Assembly: GCA_002337085.1 (NCBI GenBank)
Contig: DDFH01000003.1
Location: forward strand, 124,001-188,000
Direction of reading: 5' to 3'
Source: Hyphomonadaceae bacterium UBA1933
Lineage (GTDB): Bacteria; Pseudomonadota; Alphaproteobacteria; Caulobacterales; Aquidulcibacteraceae
Length of the DNA stretch: 64,000 bases
In this document: positions 32,120 to 42,116 of the stretch, piece by piece
How the letters are laid out: the number at the start of each line of letters is the position of its first letter
Position numbering within the stretch: position 1 is the first letter of the stretch
Translations under genes and position numbers: made by a program
Notes under the pieces: model-generated
Seen by the model: the letters and a program-made list of their open reading frames with translations, nothing else
Databases searched by the model: none
What the model was told of the DNA's origin: nothing

Positions 32120-33973
32120 TTAATCATCACCCATTTGAGCCAAGGTTTCCAACGCTTCGGATGCCGATTTTTGTTTTTCCCACATGGATTTATAGATGCC
32201 ATTTTGGGCGATTAGATCATCATGTTTGCCACGTTCGGCAATTACACCATCCTTAAGCACAATGATTTCATCGGCATTCACAATAGTTGATAGACGGTGG
32301 GCAATAACCAATGTGGTGCGGTTTTTGGAGACCTCGTCCAAAGCAGCCTGAATTTCACGTTCGGTATGGGTATCAAGTGCCGATGTTGCCTCATCCAAAA
32401 TCAAAAGTGGTGGCGCTTTTAGGATGGTTCTGGCAATTGCAACCCGTTGTTTTTCACCGCCAGAAAGTTTTAGACCGCGTTCGCCCACTTCGGTGTCATA
32501 GCCATGAGGTTGGGCATTGATGAAGCCAGAAATTTGCGCACGGCTTGCCGCCATTTCAATTTCTTCATCAGTTGCACCAACGCGACCATAGGCGATATTA
32601 TATTTAATCGTGTCATTAAATAGAACTGTATCTTGTGGAACCATGCCAATTACTTTGCGCAAGGAACTTTGGGTAACGTCACGCAAATCTTGACCATCAA
32701 TTTTAATAGCACCATTTTTCACATCGTAAAAACGGTATAAAAGGCGCGAAATGGTGGATTTACCCGCACCCGATGGGCCAACAATTGCAACGGTTTTACC
32801 CGCAGGGACATGGAATGAAACGCCTTTTAAAATCTCACGCTCAGGGTCATAAGAGAATTTGACATTTTCAAAAGTAATTTCACCCTTATTTATAACCAAA
32901 TCTGTGGCGTCTTCTTTGTCTGTTACTTCTTCGGCTTCGTCCAAAAGGCTAAACATTGCGCCCATATCGATAAGGCCGACCGCAATTTCACGGTATAAAG
33001 TGCCAATAAAGTTTAATGGCATTGCAAGCTGCATCATAAAGGCATTAATCATCACAAAGTGACCAATGGTTTGATTACCCTTAACAACTTCATTTGCACT
33101 CATAAGCATGACAATCAACATACCAACAGAGAATATAAATGCCTGCCCAAAGTTTAACCATGCCAGTGACGTATAGGTTTTAATCGCCGCAGTTTCATAC
33201 TTCGCGGTCGCGCGATTATAACGGTCAATCTCCAATTGTTCGTTATTGAAATATTTTACGGTTTCAAAGTTTAGCAAACTATCGACCGCCTTACTCATGG
33301 AATCGGTGTCAGCTTCGTTCATGTCCTTGCGGATTTGAATGCGTTGGTTTGATGCCCAGATTGAAAACCAAATATAAATTACAACCGTAACCGCAATTAC
33401 AACCACATACCAAATTGAAAACTGATTGGTTAGGATGATTGCGGTTAGAATAACCTCAAGCACTGTTGGTACGCCAAACATCATGGCGAGGCGGACAATG
33501 GTTTCAATCCCCGCTTTACCACGTTCAATTACGCGCGAAAGACCGCCTGTGCGACGTTGCAAATGAAAGCGAAGGGATAGGTTATGCAAATGCTGAAACG
33601 AACGATTGGAAAGACCGCGCACCGCATGCTGCCCCACGGCGGCAAAAAGCGCATCGCGCAAATTGTTCAATGCCTGTGACATAAACCGTGCCACATTATA
33701 TGCCACCACCATAATAATCGGCGAAAGCATCAATAATTGCCAGAACGTCAAATTCGGCAAATGTGGTGCAGTGAATGAATTGGTCGCCCATTTATAAGTA
33801 TATGGAATCATCACGGTGATGATTTTGCCCAAAAACATCGCCACAACAGCCAAAATGACCTGCACCCGCAAGTCAAATCGCCCCTTGGGCCAGATATAGG
33901 GCCAAAGGAATGCAAGGGTTTCTTTTACTTGATTAGATGGTTTGGGAAAATCGTTTGAATTTGGTGCGGACAT
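32120..33973 (-). CDS. Atm1/HMT1-type ABC exporter (fused permease-ATPase)
   Basis: Half-transporter of 617 residues that dimerises in the inner membrane. Six transmembrane helices fill about residues 30-340 (LGKIITVMIPYTYKWATNSF, and the RRTGGLSRVIERGKAGIETIV segment typical of the Atm1 group, which exports glutathione-linked compounds). The ATPase domain has Walker A GPSGAGKSTISRLLYRFYD (about 395), signature LSGGEKQRVAIARTIL (about 503) and Walker B LLILDEATSAL. Assignment to Atm1 rests on the RRTGGLSRVIERG stretch and on N-terminal similarity. The gene's last 70 bases are duplicated downstream. Confidence 0.9.
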   Translation of the reverse strand: MSAPNSNDFPKPSNQVKETLAFLWPYIWPKGRFDLRVQVILAVVAMFLGKIITVMIPYTYKWATNSFTAPHLPNLTFWQLLMLSPIIMVVAYNVARFMSQALNNLRDALFAAVGQHAVRGLSNRSFQHLHNLSLRFHLQRRTGGLSRVIERGKAGIETIVRLAMMFGVPTVLEVILTAIILTNQFSIWYVVVIAVTVVIYIWFSIWASNQRIQIRKDMNEADTDSMSKAVDSLLNFETVKYFNNEQLEIDRYNRATAKYETAAIKTYTSLAWLNFGQAFIFSVGMLIVMLMSANEVVKGNQTIGHFVMINAFMMQLAMPLNFIGTLYREIAVGLIDMGAMFSLLDEAEEVTDKEDATDLVINKGEITFENVKFSYDPEREILKGVSFHVPAGKTVAIVGPSGAGKSTISRLLYRFYDVKNGAIKIDGQDLRDVTQSSLRKVIGMVPQDTVLFNDTIKYNIAYGRVGATDEEIEMAASRAQISGFINAQPHGYDTEVGERGLKLSGGEKQRVAIARTILKAPPLLILDEATSALDTHTEREIQAALDEVSKNRTTLVIAHRLSTIVNADEIIVLKDGVIAERGKHDDLIAQNGIYKSMWEKQKSASEALETLAQMGDD

Positions 33974-34062
33974 TTTTGTGCTTTGTTGTTTGAAAGTTCA
34001 AACCACAATATAGTCACGCACCGCCAAAAAACTAGGGGGTAAAAATGGGGATTGCAGAGGGA

Positions 34063-34716
34063 TTATTTATGTTTTTTACAAGCGAAGTATCTTTTTAGTT
34101 CGCGACCACGTACTTTACATGTATAGCCAAATTCATCTTCAAGTGCCTCAGCGGCAGATATTTGTGGGTCACGCATCCCATGTGCGTAGAAGCGTAAAGG
34201 GCCTTTTTCTTTAGATGCCTTTAGATACCATTTTTCTGCTTCGCTAAGGTTTTTGTCTACAATAGTTCCGCTATGATAATAGTAGGCAATAGTTTCCATG
34301 CAATAAACATCAGACAGTTTTGCGCATTTTTCCTCCCAGTTGAAAGCCATTTTATCATCTTTAGGTATCAATTCACCACTTAAATATTGATAAGCCAAAT
34401 TCCTCATGGCTTCAGTATCATTTAGAGTGGCCGCTTTTTCATACCAATAAAGCATTTTTGCTGTATCTTGTTCAGCACCATCTCCCGATTGGTATCCCAT
34501 GCCAACTCCAACCATTCCCGAAGTATCACCTTTTAATGCTAACGCCATTTGTTCATCAAAATATACTTTTGAAGCATCAGGCGAAGCTGCTTGTGCAGCC
34601 ATATTTATAGCATCTATTGATGCATCAGTATTTTTAGTTGTGTTTTGTGAAAATGAAAGGGTTGGATAGATAAGTATTGCTAGAACAAAAATAAAAACCT
34701 TTTGCAAATAACCCAT
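34063..34716 (-). CDS. Secreted Sel1-like repeat protein
   Basis: 217 residues with a Sec signal peptide (MGYLQKVFIFVLAILIYPTLSFSQ). About three Sel1-type tetratricopeptide-like repeats are visible: GMVGVGMGYQSGDGAEQDTAKMLYWYEKAA, AMRNLAYQYLSGELIPKDDKMAFNWEEKCA and METIAYYYHSGTIVDKNLSEAEKWYLKAS in pattern, each with the A/G-x-x-Y-x-x-G spacing. A four-cysteine complement (two in the C-terminal region) suggests disulfides. Such proteins usually mediate protein contacts in the periplasm; no partner can be named. It stands alone between the ABC exporter and rluD. Confidence 0.75.
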   Translation of the reverse strand: MGYLQKVFIFVLAILIYPTLSFSQNTTKNTDASIDAINMAAQAASPDASKVYFDEQMALALKGDTSGMVGVGMGYQSGDGAEQDTAKMLYWYEKAATLNDTEAMRNLAYQYLSGELIPKDDKMAFNWEEKCAKLSDVYCMETIAYYYHSGTIVDKNLSEAEKWYLKASKEKGPLRFYAHGMRDPQISAAEALEDEFGYTCKVRGRELKRYFACKKHK

Positions 34717-34785
34717 GTATATCCCCCGATAATACTGCCGTTAACTTTAGGTAGAATTTTGCATGGATTTATTTTTGTTGCAAGT

Positions 34786-35847
34786 TTAAATGCTTGTATT
34801 CAGATAGTTTTGCAGTAGTTGCATATCCTCCGGATACTCACTTTCAAAACTCAATCTTTCGCTCGTAACAGGATGGGTGAAGGCGAGGGTTTTGGCGTGG
34901 AGGGATTGGCGGGTTATGCGGGCTTCTTCGGGCAATGATTTTAAAAGGTTGCGCCCCGAATTATTATCGCCATAAACCATATCGCCAATAAGTGCACAGC
35001 CAATATGCTTCATATGAACCCGTACTTGGTGGGTGCGACCGGTTTCCAATTTACATTCAATCAGGCTGGCAATTGGTTTGCCATTTTTATCGCGCCCAAA
35101 GGTTTTTAAAGTGCGGTAATTGGTGGCGGCACTTCGACCGATTGTTGAATCATTATCAATAACCGCCATACGTTTTCTATCTTTAGGGTCGCGGGCAAGG
35201 CGGGCATTAATATAGCCATCTTTGCCCCAAGGTGATTTTGGCGTGCCAACCACAAAGGCATGATAAAGGCGGTCAGTTGTGCGTTTTTGAAACTGATGCC
35301 CCAATGAGGTCATGGCAAGCGCGGATTTACAAACCACCATCACGCCAGATGTATCCTTATCAAGCCTATGCACAATGCCGGGGCGACCCATCGCACCAAT
35401 TTGCTTTAAATCTTCGCCACAATGATAAAGAACGGCATTAACCAATGTTCCCGTCCAATTACCGGGGGCAGGATGCACCGAAAGCCCTGCGGGCTTATCA
35501 ATCACTAAAACATGCGCGTCTTCAAATAGAATTTTAAGCGGAATATTTTCAGGTTCAGGGTCGGTTTCCGAATGGGTTGGGGCGGGGACTTTTATGTCAT
35601 AAACCAAATCGGGTGCTTTAACCTTGGCGGAAACATTGGTTTCAAGTCGTCCGTCAATTGATACCAAACCTTTTTCGACCAAATGCTTTATGCGTGAACG
35701 TGACAAAAGCGGAAGTTTTTGTGCCAAGAATTTATCAAGGCGCGTGCCAATATCGCTGCTTTCAGACGTGATTTGATGCACCTCGGCAGGGGCAAGAATT
35801 TCTTCCCCATCAATATCATCAAAATCAGTTTCAGTTTCTTGTGCCAT
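34786..35847 (-). CDS. rluD: RluD-type 23S rRNA pseudouridine synthase
   Basis: Converts uridines in helix 69 of 23S rRNA to pseudouridine. Start at ATG 35847 (353 residues); an upstream TTG at 35859 falls in the U-tract of the preceding terminator. After an acidic N-terminal extension of about 25 residues comes an S4 RNA-binding domain (RLDKFLAQKLPLLSRSRIKHLVEKGLVSIDG pattern, about 35-95), then the catalytic domain with GRPGIVHRLDKDTSGVMVV (catalytic aspartate about 157) and LETGRTHQVRVHMKHIGCALIGD. RluD is favoured over RluC by the S4 domain and motif context. Confidence 0.9.
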   Translation of the reverse strand: MAQETETDFDDIDGEEILAPAEVHQITSESSDIGTRLDKFLAQKLPLLSRSRIKHLVEKGLVSIDGRLETNVSAKVKAPDLVYDIKVPAPTHSETDPEPENIPLKILFEDAHVLVIDKPAGLSVHPAPGNWTGTLVNAVLYHCGEDLKQIGAMGRPGIVHRLDKDTSGVMVVCKSALAMTSLGHQFQKRTTDRLYHAFVVGTPKSPWGKDGYINARLARDPKDRKRMAVIDNDSTIGRSAATNYRTLKTFGRDKNGKPIASLIECKLETGRTHQVRVHMKHIGCALIGDMVYGDNNSGRNLLKSLPEEARITRQSLHAKTLAFTHPVTSERLSFESEYPEDMQLLQNYLNTSI

Positions 35848-35857
35848 TATCTCAAGC

Positions 35858-35882
35858 AAAAAGGGCGGTAATTACCGCCCTT
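35858..35882 (-). terminator. Rho-independent terminator after the Bax-inhibitor gene (- strand)
   Basis: A perfect 22-base palindrome (AAGGGCGGTAA and its complement, 35861-35882) is followed on the - strand by a run of T (35862 down to 35858). It lies 29 bases beyond the stop codon at 35911 and just before the rluD start. Confidence 0.8.
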
Positions 35883-35910
35883 ATTTCACGTTATTATATC
35901 TAATTCAATA

Positions 35911-36657
35911 TTATCTTCTGTCGCCCAAGAAACGCAAAAGCATTTGGAACAGGTTGATGAAAGAAATATAAAGGTTCAATGCGCCATAGCTTGTGGCAAC
36001 TGAAAGCTGGGTTTCGTCACCGCCGATTGCGTAATAAGTATATTTCAACTGTTGGGTTTTATAGGCAATTAGACCCGCAAAAATCAAAACGCCAGCGCCA
36101 GAAAGGATTAAATCCATTGGGCCGCTTTTAAGGAACATATTTACCAAAAAGCCAACAATAAGACCCCAAACCGCCATGATAAGGAATGAACCAAATCCAG
36201 TCATGTCTTTTTTGGTGGTATAACCAAACAGGCTAAGTGCGCCGAATGCTGATGCAGTTACTACAAAGGTCAAAGCAAGCGAATTTGGGGTATATAAAAG
36301 AACCCAAGCACTCAAACCTGCACCAATTAATGAGACAATGCCCCAATACAAAAGGTTTGCACCGGTTTTAGAAGGGTTTTTCATAAGAAAGTTAGAGCCG
36401 AGAATAACAACCAATGGTGCAAACGCAACGACCATACCCAAAGGCTTAAATCCAACTAATCTGCCAGCAGGGTCGATAACATAAAGCAAATCAACAATCG
36501 GTGGAACTGAAGTCACATATGCAAGAACCGCAGACAACAAAAGCCCCAATGCCATCTTGTTATAAACGCCAAGCATAAAGCTACGAAGTCCTTGGTCGAT
36601 AGACATATCCATCGAAGCAGCAGGATTACGATACTGGGCTTCGTTAAATTCACTCAT
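35911..36657 (-). CDS. Bax inhibitor-1/YccA family membrane protein
   Basis: Multi-pass inner-membrane protein of 248 residues in the BI-1/TMBIM family, whose bacterial members include FtsH modulator YccA and pH-sensitive calcium leak channels. A soluble N-terminus (SEFNEAQYRNPAASMDMSIDQGLRSFML) precedes seven hydrophobic segments; ISLFQMLLRFLGDRR-type C-terminus (here INLFQMLLRFLGDRR) is a family hallmark, along with GALNLYISFINLFQ. The 299-base upstream gap (36658-36956) is AT-rich without a visible gene. Function is known only at family level. Confidence 0.92.
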   Translation of the reverse strand: MSEFNEAQYRNPAASMDMSIDQGLRSFMLGVYNKMALGLLLSAVLAYVTSVPPIVDLLYVIDPAGRLVGFKPLGMVVAFAPLVVILGSNFLMKNPSKTGANLLYWGIVSLIGAGLSAWVLLYTPNSLALTFVVTASAFGALSLFGYTTKKDMTGFGSFLIMAVWGLIVGFLVNMFLKSGPMDLILSGAGVLIFAGLIAYKTQQLKYTYYAIGGDETQLSVATSYGALNLYISFINLFQMLLRFLGDRR

Positions 36658-36956
36658 TTCATTTCCCTTTTCTTAAAGTTTTAAAGAGCTTTAAATAATC
36701 TTATTACCTATATATTGTATGCAAAAACTAAATTTTCAATAAGTTTTACATCTCTAATTATATAAATCTAAATTACGCCCTTATTATGGCTTTCGCAATA
36801 GTTGTTAATTTTAAAATTTTATCTAAAATAATCAATTCATTAAGCTGTATATTTGGTAAATATATCGGCTCTGATTTGCTGTTTATCTGTAAATTATTAT
36901 CAATATAATCCTATTATTATTAGGGTAATTGGAACTCAAAATATAAATGGGGCGGA

Positions 36957-37565
36957 ATGTTGACGGCATTTGGTAATAAACATTGTGAAAATTCAAATGA
37001 TAATATGGAAAACTCCGGGACGGGGTTGGGCGATACCCAAATTTGGGTTCGTAAAAGCACATTTGATAAATCAGAAGAACCTGAAAATGCCGAAATCTTG
37101 CTAAAAGAGATGGTCGCATGGATTGAAAACTATGCAGCAAGCCACAAAAATGAAACTGCCAAATTAACCTTAGAGCAAAAACAATTATATTGCGTATATC
37201 ATTATATTGAATACCTTCGGCAAGGCGGTCATAAATTCTATCTTGAAAAAACGGCACGTCGTTCGGGTAAAATTTGGTCCTATGTTCTATCGGGACTTTA
37301 TGTAATCGGCGCCATTAGCCACGCTAGCAATTTCAGAAATATGGTTTTTTGGGCGACCAGAAATTTCGATGTGTTTACAGATTCTGTGAAAATCATGCCT
37401 GATGACGAAGATATAAAACAGTTTGATAATTTGTTCATCGATCTTGAATTGCGCCAGCCTGTTTTGGCAACGCTTGCAACATGGGCGCGCGCATGGGGTG
37501 ATCTTGCTATTCTTTCAGATGACGCTTCACCCGATGTTATGTTGCAGCGCAAAAAAATTGCATGA
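36957..37565 (+). CDS. DUF4375 (DMP19-like) protein, unknown function
   Basis: 202 residues, no signal peptide or membrane helix. A disordered N-terminal region of about 50 residues (asparagine- and serine-rich) precedes a helical domain in which QKQLYCVYHYIEYLRQGGHKFYLEKT, then YVIGAISHASNFRNMV, follow the DUF4375 pattern (query-loop with GG and an IGA-containing helix). The assignment is from pattern memory only. It stands alone between the Bax-inhibitor and malic enzyme genes, with its own promoter presumed in the AT-rich gap upstream. The domain is common but its function is not established. Confidence 0.6.
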   Translation: MLTAFGNKHCENSNDNMENSGTGLGDTQIWVRKSTFDKSEEPENAEILLKEMVAWIENYAASHKNETAKLTLEQKQLYCVYHYIEYLRQGGHKFYLEKTARRSGKIWSYVLSGLYVIGAISHASNFRNMVFWATRNFDVFTDSVKIMPDDEDIKQFDNLFIDLELRQPVLATLATWARAWGDLAILSDDASPDVMLQRKKIA

Positions 37566-37725
37566 TAGCTGTAAAAAGCAAACGCTTCCGCAAAATTATG
37601 ACCTAGTATAATAACAAAAGGGGTAGATTTTAGTTTTCAAACGTCTTAAAGCCTGTTAGCAATTGGTTGAATTATCACTATGGTAATTCAAATATTGATG
37701 ACAATAACTGGGCAGGTCATAAATA

Positions 37726-39996
37726 ATGGAAACTGAAAGAAAATCCTTTACGGATCAAGAAGCGTTAGACTTTCACAAATATCCGGTTCCGGGTAAAATC
37801 TCTATCACGCCGTCGAAACCAATGGCTACACAGCGCGATTTATCACTTGCTTATTCGCCAGGTGTGGCAGTTCCGGTTTTGAAAATTGCCGAAGATAAAG
37901 ACCTGTCTTATGATTACACTTCAAAAGGCAATTTGGTTGCAGTTATATCAAATGGTACTGCGATTTTGGGTCTTGGCAATCTTGGTGCATTGGCATCAAA
38001 GCCTGTTATGGAAGGTAAATCAGTTTTATTCAAACGCTTTGCCGATATTGATTCTATGGATATTGAGGTTGATACCCTTGATCCCGAACAATTGATTTCA
38101 ACCGTAAAAAATATTTCTTGCACATTCGGCGGCATCAATCTGGAAGATATTAAATCACCAGAGTGTTTTATTATTGAAAGCCGCCTTAAAGAAATGTGCG
38201 ATATTCCGGTTTTCCACGATGACCAACATGGAACGGCAATTATTGCTGCTGCTGGTTTGATTAATGCGTGTGAAGTAACTGGTCGCCGTTTAGAAGATAT
38301 TAAAGTTGCGGTTTCTGGCGCTGGTGCTGCGGGTCTTTCGTGTATTTCGCTCATCAAAAGTCTTGGTGTTAAGCACGATAACGTTATTGTTTGTGACCGT
38401 GATGGTGTTGTTTATTCTGGTCGTACCACTGGTATGGATCAGTTTAAATCGGCACATGCGATTAATACCGATAAACGCACCCTTGCCGAGGCAATGGTTG
38501 GTGCGGATGCATTCTTGGGGCTATCTGCAAAAGGTGCGGTTACCAAGGAAATGGTTGCAACAATGGCGCCAAATCCTATTATCTTTGCCATGGCGAACCC
38601 TGATCCTGAAATCACACCAGAAGAGATTAAAGAAGTTCGTGACGACGCAATTATCGCGACTGGACGTTCTGATTATGATAATCAGGTGAATAACGTTCTT
38701 GGCTTCCCATATATCTTCCGTGGTGCTTTGGACGTGCGCGCCCGCACCATTAACGAAGAAATGAAAGTTGCCGCCGCAAAAGCACTTGCGGCACTAGCAC
38801 GCGAAGACGTTCCAGATGAGGTTATGGCGGCATATCATGGTCGTCAGCTGAAATTTGGTCGTGATTATATTATCCCGACCCCGTTTGACCCGCGCCTTAT
38901 TTCTAATGTTCCGCCGGCTGTTGCACAGGCGGCAATGGATTCAGGTGTGGCGCGTAAACCAATTGAAGATATGGATGCGTATAAATCCGCATTGGCTCAA
39001 AGGCTTGACCCATCGGCGTCATTCTTACAAGGCTTACAAAACTCGGTACGTGCGAAACCAAAAACCATTGTTTTCTGTGAAGGGGAAGATGCCGCCGTCA
39101 TTCGTGCGGCTGTTCAATTCCAACAGCTTAACCTTGGTAAAGCAATTCTTATTGGCCGTGAGGATTTGATTAAACGCAATATGAACCTTTTGGGCATTGA
39201 TCCAAACTATGAAATTGCAATTCACAATGCCAAATTAAGCGATAAGAATCTTGAATATACAGAATTCTTGTACAAACGCTTGCAACGCAACGGCTATTTG
39301 CTTCGTGATTGCCAACGTATGGTCAATAATGATCGCAATATTTTCGGTGCATGTATGCTTGCGATGGGGGATGCGGATGGTCTTGTAACCGGCGTAACCC
39401 GTACTGGTACACAATCATTGAATGAGGTTAAACGCGCGATTGACGTAAACCGTAAGCAGCGTGCAATTGGTGTTTCTATGCTTATTGCCAAAAACCGCAC
39501 TCTTTTCATTGCGGATACTTCAGTTTGTGAAATGCCAGAAGCAGAAGATTTGGCGCAAATTGCGGTGCAGGCTGCGGGCGTTGCAAGACGTCTTGGCTAT
39601 ACGCCACGTGTGGCATTCCTTGCCTTTTCGACCTTTGGACGCCCAATGGGTGAACGTTCGGCAAAGTGCCGCGATGCGGTTGCGATTCTTGATGGTCGCG
39701 ATGACATTGACTTTGAATATGAAGGTGAAATGTCGCCAGAAGTTGCGCTTGAAGAAGATGGTCGTAAACTTTACCCATTCTCTCGCCTTACTGGCCCTGC
39801 GAACGTATTGGTTATGCCTGCTATTCACTCCGCGCATATTGCAACCAAATTGGTTGAAGTGTTGGGTGAGGCCATGGTGCTTGGCCCAATGATTGCGGGT
39901 CTTAAAGCATCTGTGCAAATCTGCCCACTTGGTGCGCCGGTTTCAGAAATTGTTATGGCGGCAACCTTGGCGGCATATAATGTAAACCCACAATAG
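37726..39996 (+). CDS. maeB: NADP-dependent malic enzyme with phosphotransacetylase-like domain
   Basis: Decarboxylates malate to pyruvate with NADP reduction. The 756 residues combine an N-terminal malic domain (about 1-160, LAYSPGVAVPVLKI and FGGINLEDIKSPECF), a Rossmann NAD-binding domain (about 165-400, VSGAGAAGLSCISLI and MANPDPEITPEE) and a C-terminal PTA-type domain (about 430-756, FCEGEDAAVIRAAV). In MaeB the PTA-like part is regulatory and lacks transacetylase activity. The start at ATG 37726 is clear, and a strong terminator follows. Confidence 0.95.
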   Translation: METERKSFTDQEALDFHKYPVPGKISITPSKPMATQRDLSLAYSPGVAVPVLKIAEDKDLSYDYTSKGNLVAVISNGTAILGLGNLGALASKPVMEGKSVLFKRFADIDSMDIEVDTLDPEQLISTVKNISCTFGGINLEDIKSPECFIIESRLKEMCDIPVFHDDQHGTAIIAAAGLINACEVTGRRLEDIKVAVSGAGAAGLSCISLIKSLGVKHDNVIVCDRDGVVYSGRTTGMDQFKSAHAINTDKRTLAEAMVGADAFLGLSAKGAVTKEMVATMAPNPIIFAMANPDPEITPEEIKEVRDDAIIATGRSDYDNQVNNVLGFPYIFRGALDVRARTINEEMKVAAAKALAALAREDVPDEVMAAYHGRQLKFGRDYIIPTPFDPRLISNVPPAVAQAAMDSGVARKPIEDMDAYKSALAQRLDPSASFLQGLQNSVRAKPKTIVFCEGEDAAVIRAAVQFQQLNLGKAILIGREDLIKRNMNLLGIDPNYEIAIHNAKLSDKNLEYTEFLYKRLQRNGYLLRDCQRMVNNDRNIFGACMLAMGDADGLVTGVTRTGTQSLNEVKRAIDVNRKQRAIGVSMLIAKNRTLFIADTSVCEMPEAEDLAQIAVQAAGVARRLGYTPRVAFLAFSTFGRPMGERSAKCRDAVAILDGRDDIDFEYEGEMSPEVALEEDGRKLYPFSRLTGPANVLVMPAIHSAHIATKLVEVLGEAMVLGPMIAGLKASVQICPLGAPVSEIVMAATLAAYNVNPQ

Positions 39997-40011
39997 GTTT
40001 ATAAACGCATT

Positions 40012-40050
40012 AAAAAAGCCCCGCAGTGACAAACTGCGGGGCTTTTTTTT
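40012..40050. terminator. Bidirectional terminator between maeB and POT transporter genes
   Basis: AAAAAAGCCCCGCAG (40012-40026) pairs with CTGCGGGGCTTTTTT (from 40034) around a seven-base loop, with an eight-base T-run to 40050. It serves maeB on the + strand and, by its A-run, the transporter gene ending at 40063 on the - strand. Confidence 0.9.
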
Positions 40051-40062
40051 ATTTATGGAACT

Positions 40063-41934
40063 CTATTCTGTGGTTGTGTCGTTTGCACCAAAATCCCATT
40101 TTCTTACAAAGAATGAAAGGATAAAGAAGCCAACGCCAATAGCGATACCCCACCAACCAATCAGGTTGAATGTTTTGAGTGAGGTTGCAAGAGCTGCTTG
40201 CGGGTCAAGAACTTCACCGCCAACGGTTTCGGTTGCCGCCAATTTCGCAATAATACCGGCAACAAACTGTGCCGCCGCAGAGCCAAGGAACCAAATCGCC
40301 ATCATTGTTGAAATAAGGAATGGTGGTGATAGTTTGGTTTGTTGTGACAAGCCAACCGGTGACAATGCCAATTCACCCCAAGTATGGAATAGATAAGTCA
40401 AGAATAAGAAGATTAAAGGCATTCTAAATGCACTATCTGCACTTCCGGCAAACCATACTAGGATTAAGAAACCAAAGCCAACGTTCAATAGACCAAAGGC
40501 AAACTTTTTAACCGGATCTGGGTCAATTTTATGGGTACCAAGATAGGTGAAAATTGCCGAGAAAATTGGCGCAAAAATCAAAATAAAGCCTGCATTGAAG
40601 CTTTGGGTTTGTGCCGCAGTAATTTCGGTATCGACCCAAACTGGATTTACCAAACCATGCAAAGTTTTGAATTGTTCTGCCGAAGCAAAGACAAATTGTT
40701 TGCCCATCAATGCAATTGTGATTGGTGAAGGCAAAATATTTAGGTTGGTGTTTCGTTCTGCAAACAAGCTTAGAGAAGAACCAGCTTGTTCAAATAGGGT
40801 AAAGAATGCAACCGAACCTGCGGTCAATAATAATGCAAGGCCAAGGCGGAAATTTTCTTCACGGTTTAATTTGGTGAACATTGTATAGAATACATAGCCC
40901 AAAACCGCCAATGAACCGATACCAAGGCCATAACCAACCGCTTTGTTATTTTGTACCAAAAGCCAAACCACAGGAAGGCCGATAAAGGCACAAAGATAAA
41001 TAAATTTCTCGATGGAAACTACGCCTAAAACTTTTTCTTTAAGTTTTTCTGGTGAAGGTGGCATCCCCTTACCTTCAAGAAGCGGCTGACCAAGAACAAA
41101 GAATAATAGACCCGCAAGCATACCAACACCCGCAAGCCCAAAACCAGCCCACCAACCGACGTTTTGGCCCAAATAGCCGCAAAGGATTGTTGCCCAGAAT
41201 GCGCCAAGGTTGATACCAAAATAATAAAGCTGGAAGCCCGCATCACGACGCGGATCTTTTTCTTTATAAAGCTGTCCTACGATGGATGAAATGTTCGCTT
41301 TTAAAAAGCCAACGCCCATGATGATAAGCGAAATAGCAAGATAAAAGACTTTTTCTGCCCATGGGGTAGCGCTTTTTACGCCAAGTTTATATTCAGATTT
41401 TTCAATTTTTGCAGGAAGTGGTGCGTCAGATGGCAAGCCCACAATTTCAATCGCACCTTCGCCGCCTGCTTTATATTCATATTGTTTTTCACCAATTTGA
41501 ATTAGTTTGCGTTCTGATGATTTGTCTTTTTCATTTTTAACAAATTCATAGGTTTGACCTTTATATTCAAGGGTTTGTTGGTTTGGCTTTCCTTCAAACG
41601 CCATTGAAAAGTGACCGGCAACCAATAATAAAGCACCAAAAATGATGGCTTTACGTGTGCCAAGATATCTATCCGCCAAAACCCCACCAACTAATGGCAA
41701 TAAATAAACCAAAGTGGTGTATGATGAATATTGCTCATTCGCGCGCGCATCAGGAAAAAGGAAATGGGTGGTAACATAATAAATTAAAAGTGCGCGCATC
41801 CCATAATATGAAAAGCGTTCCCACATCTCTGCCATGAAACAAATTACAAGACCGCGCGGATGATGTCGCATTTGAATAAATACGGGTATCGCCGTCAGAA
41901 TAGTAATAATTATACCGATGATAATAACAATCAT
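40063..41934 (-). CDS. POT/PTR2-family proton-dependent oligopeptide transporter
   Basis: Inner-membrane di/tripeptide:proton symporter, 623 residues from ATG 41934 (site GGGGGAG); a TTG at 41952 is a weaker in-frame option. The N-terminal helix region has MWERFSYYGMRALLIYYV (E-x-x-E-R-type POT motif) and FQLYYFGINLGAFWATILCGYLGQ (PTR2 signature, about 235-260). At least 12 helices are expected. An extracytoplasmic or cytoplasmic insertion rich in K and E sits at about residues 110-195 (KGQTYEFVKN, KQYEYKAGGEGAIEIVG), which makes the protein longer than most bacterial members. This fits a life on peptides. Confidence 0.9.
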   Translation of the reverse strand: MIVIIIGIIITILTAIPVFIQMRHHPRGLVICFMAEMWERFSYYGMRALLIYYVTTHFLFPDARANEQYSSYTTLVYLLPLVGGVLADRYLGTRKAIIFGALLLVAGHFSMAFEGKPNQQTLEYKGQTYEFVKNEKDKSSERKLIQIGEKQYEYKAGGEGAIEIVGLPSDAPLPAKIEKSEYKLGVKSATPWAEKVFYLAISLIIMGVGFLKANISSIVGQLYKEKDPRRDAGFQLYYFGINLGAFWATILCGYLGQNVGWWAGFGLAGVGMLAGLLFFVLGQPLLEGKGMPPSPEKLKEKVLGVVSIEKFIYLCAFIGLPVVWLLVQNNKAVGYGLGIGSLAVLGYVFYTMFTKLNREENFRLGLALLLTAGSVAFFTLFEQAGSSLSLFAERNTNLNILPSPITIALMGKQFVFASAEQFKTLHGLVNPVWVDTEITAAQTQSFNAGFILIFAPIFSAIFTYLGTHKIDPDPVKKFAFGLLNVGFGFLILVWFAGSADSAFRMPLIFLFLTYLFHTWGELALSPVGLSQQTKLSPPFLISTMMAIWFLGSAAAQFVAGIIAKLAATETVGGEVLDPQAALATSLKTFNLIGWWGIAIGVGFFILSFFVRKWDFGANDTTTE

Positions 41935-42116
41935 ACTTACAAACTCCCCCAAATGGGCAAATAATTAATTTTGCTAATTGCCCTGAACTCAACAGATTAT
42001 TGCAATTTGGGCAAGTTTTTTAAGCACTTGTCAGGCATATTTTGATGTAATAGGCAAATAAATTGCCATATAGTTTTTCGATTGCATATTAATCAACAAA
42101 TGATATTAGACAGCAA

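Noticed and set aside
31957..32256. + strand frame of 99 residues spanning the duplicated segment
   Set aside because: It reads antisense through the duplicated exporter end and has no family match or site; it is a by-product of the duplication.
41934..41952. TTG start of the POT transporter
   Set aside because: The ATG at 41934 follows a strong GGGGGAG site; the TTG lies within it.
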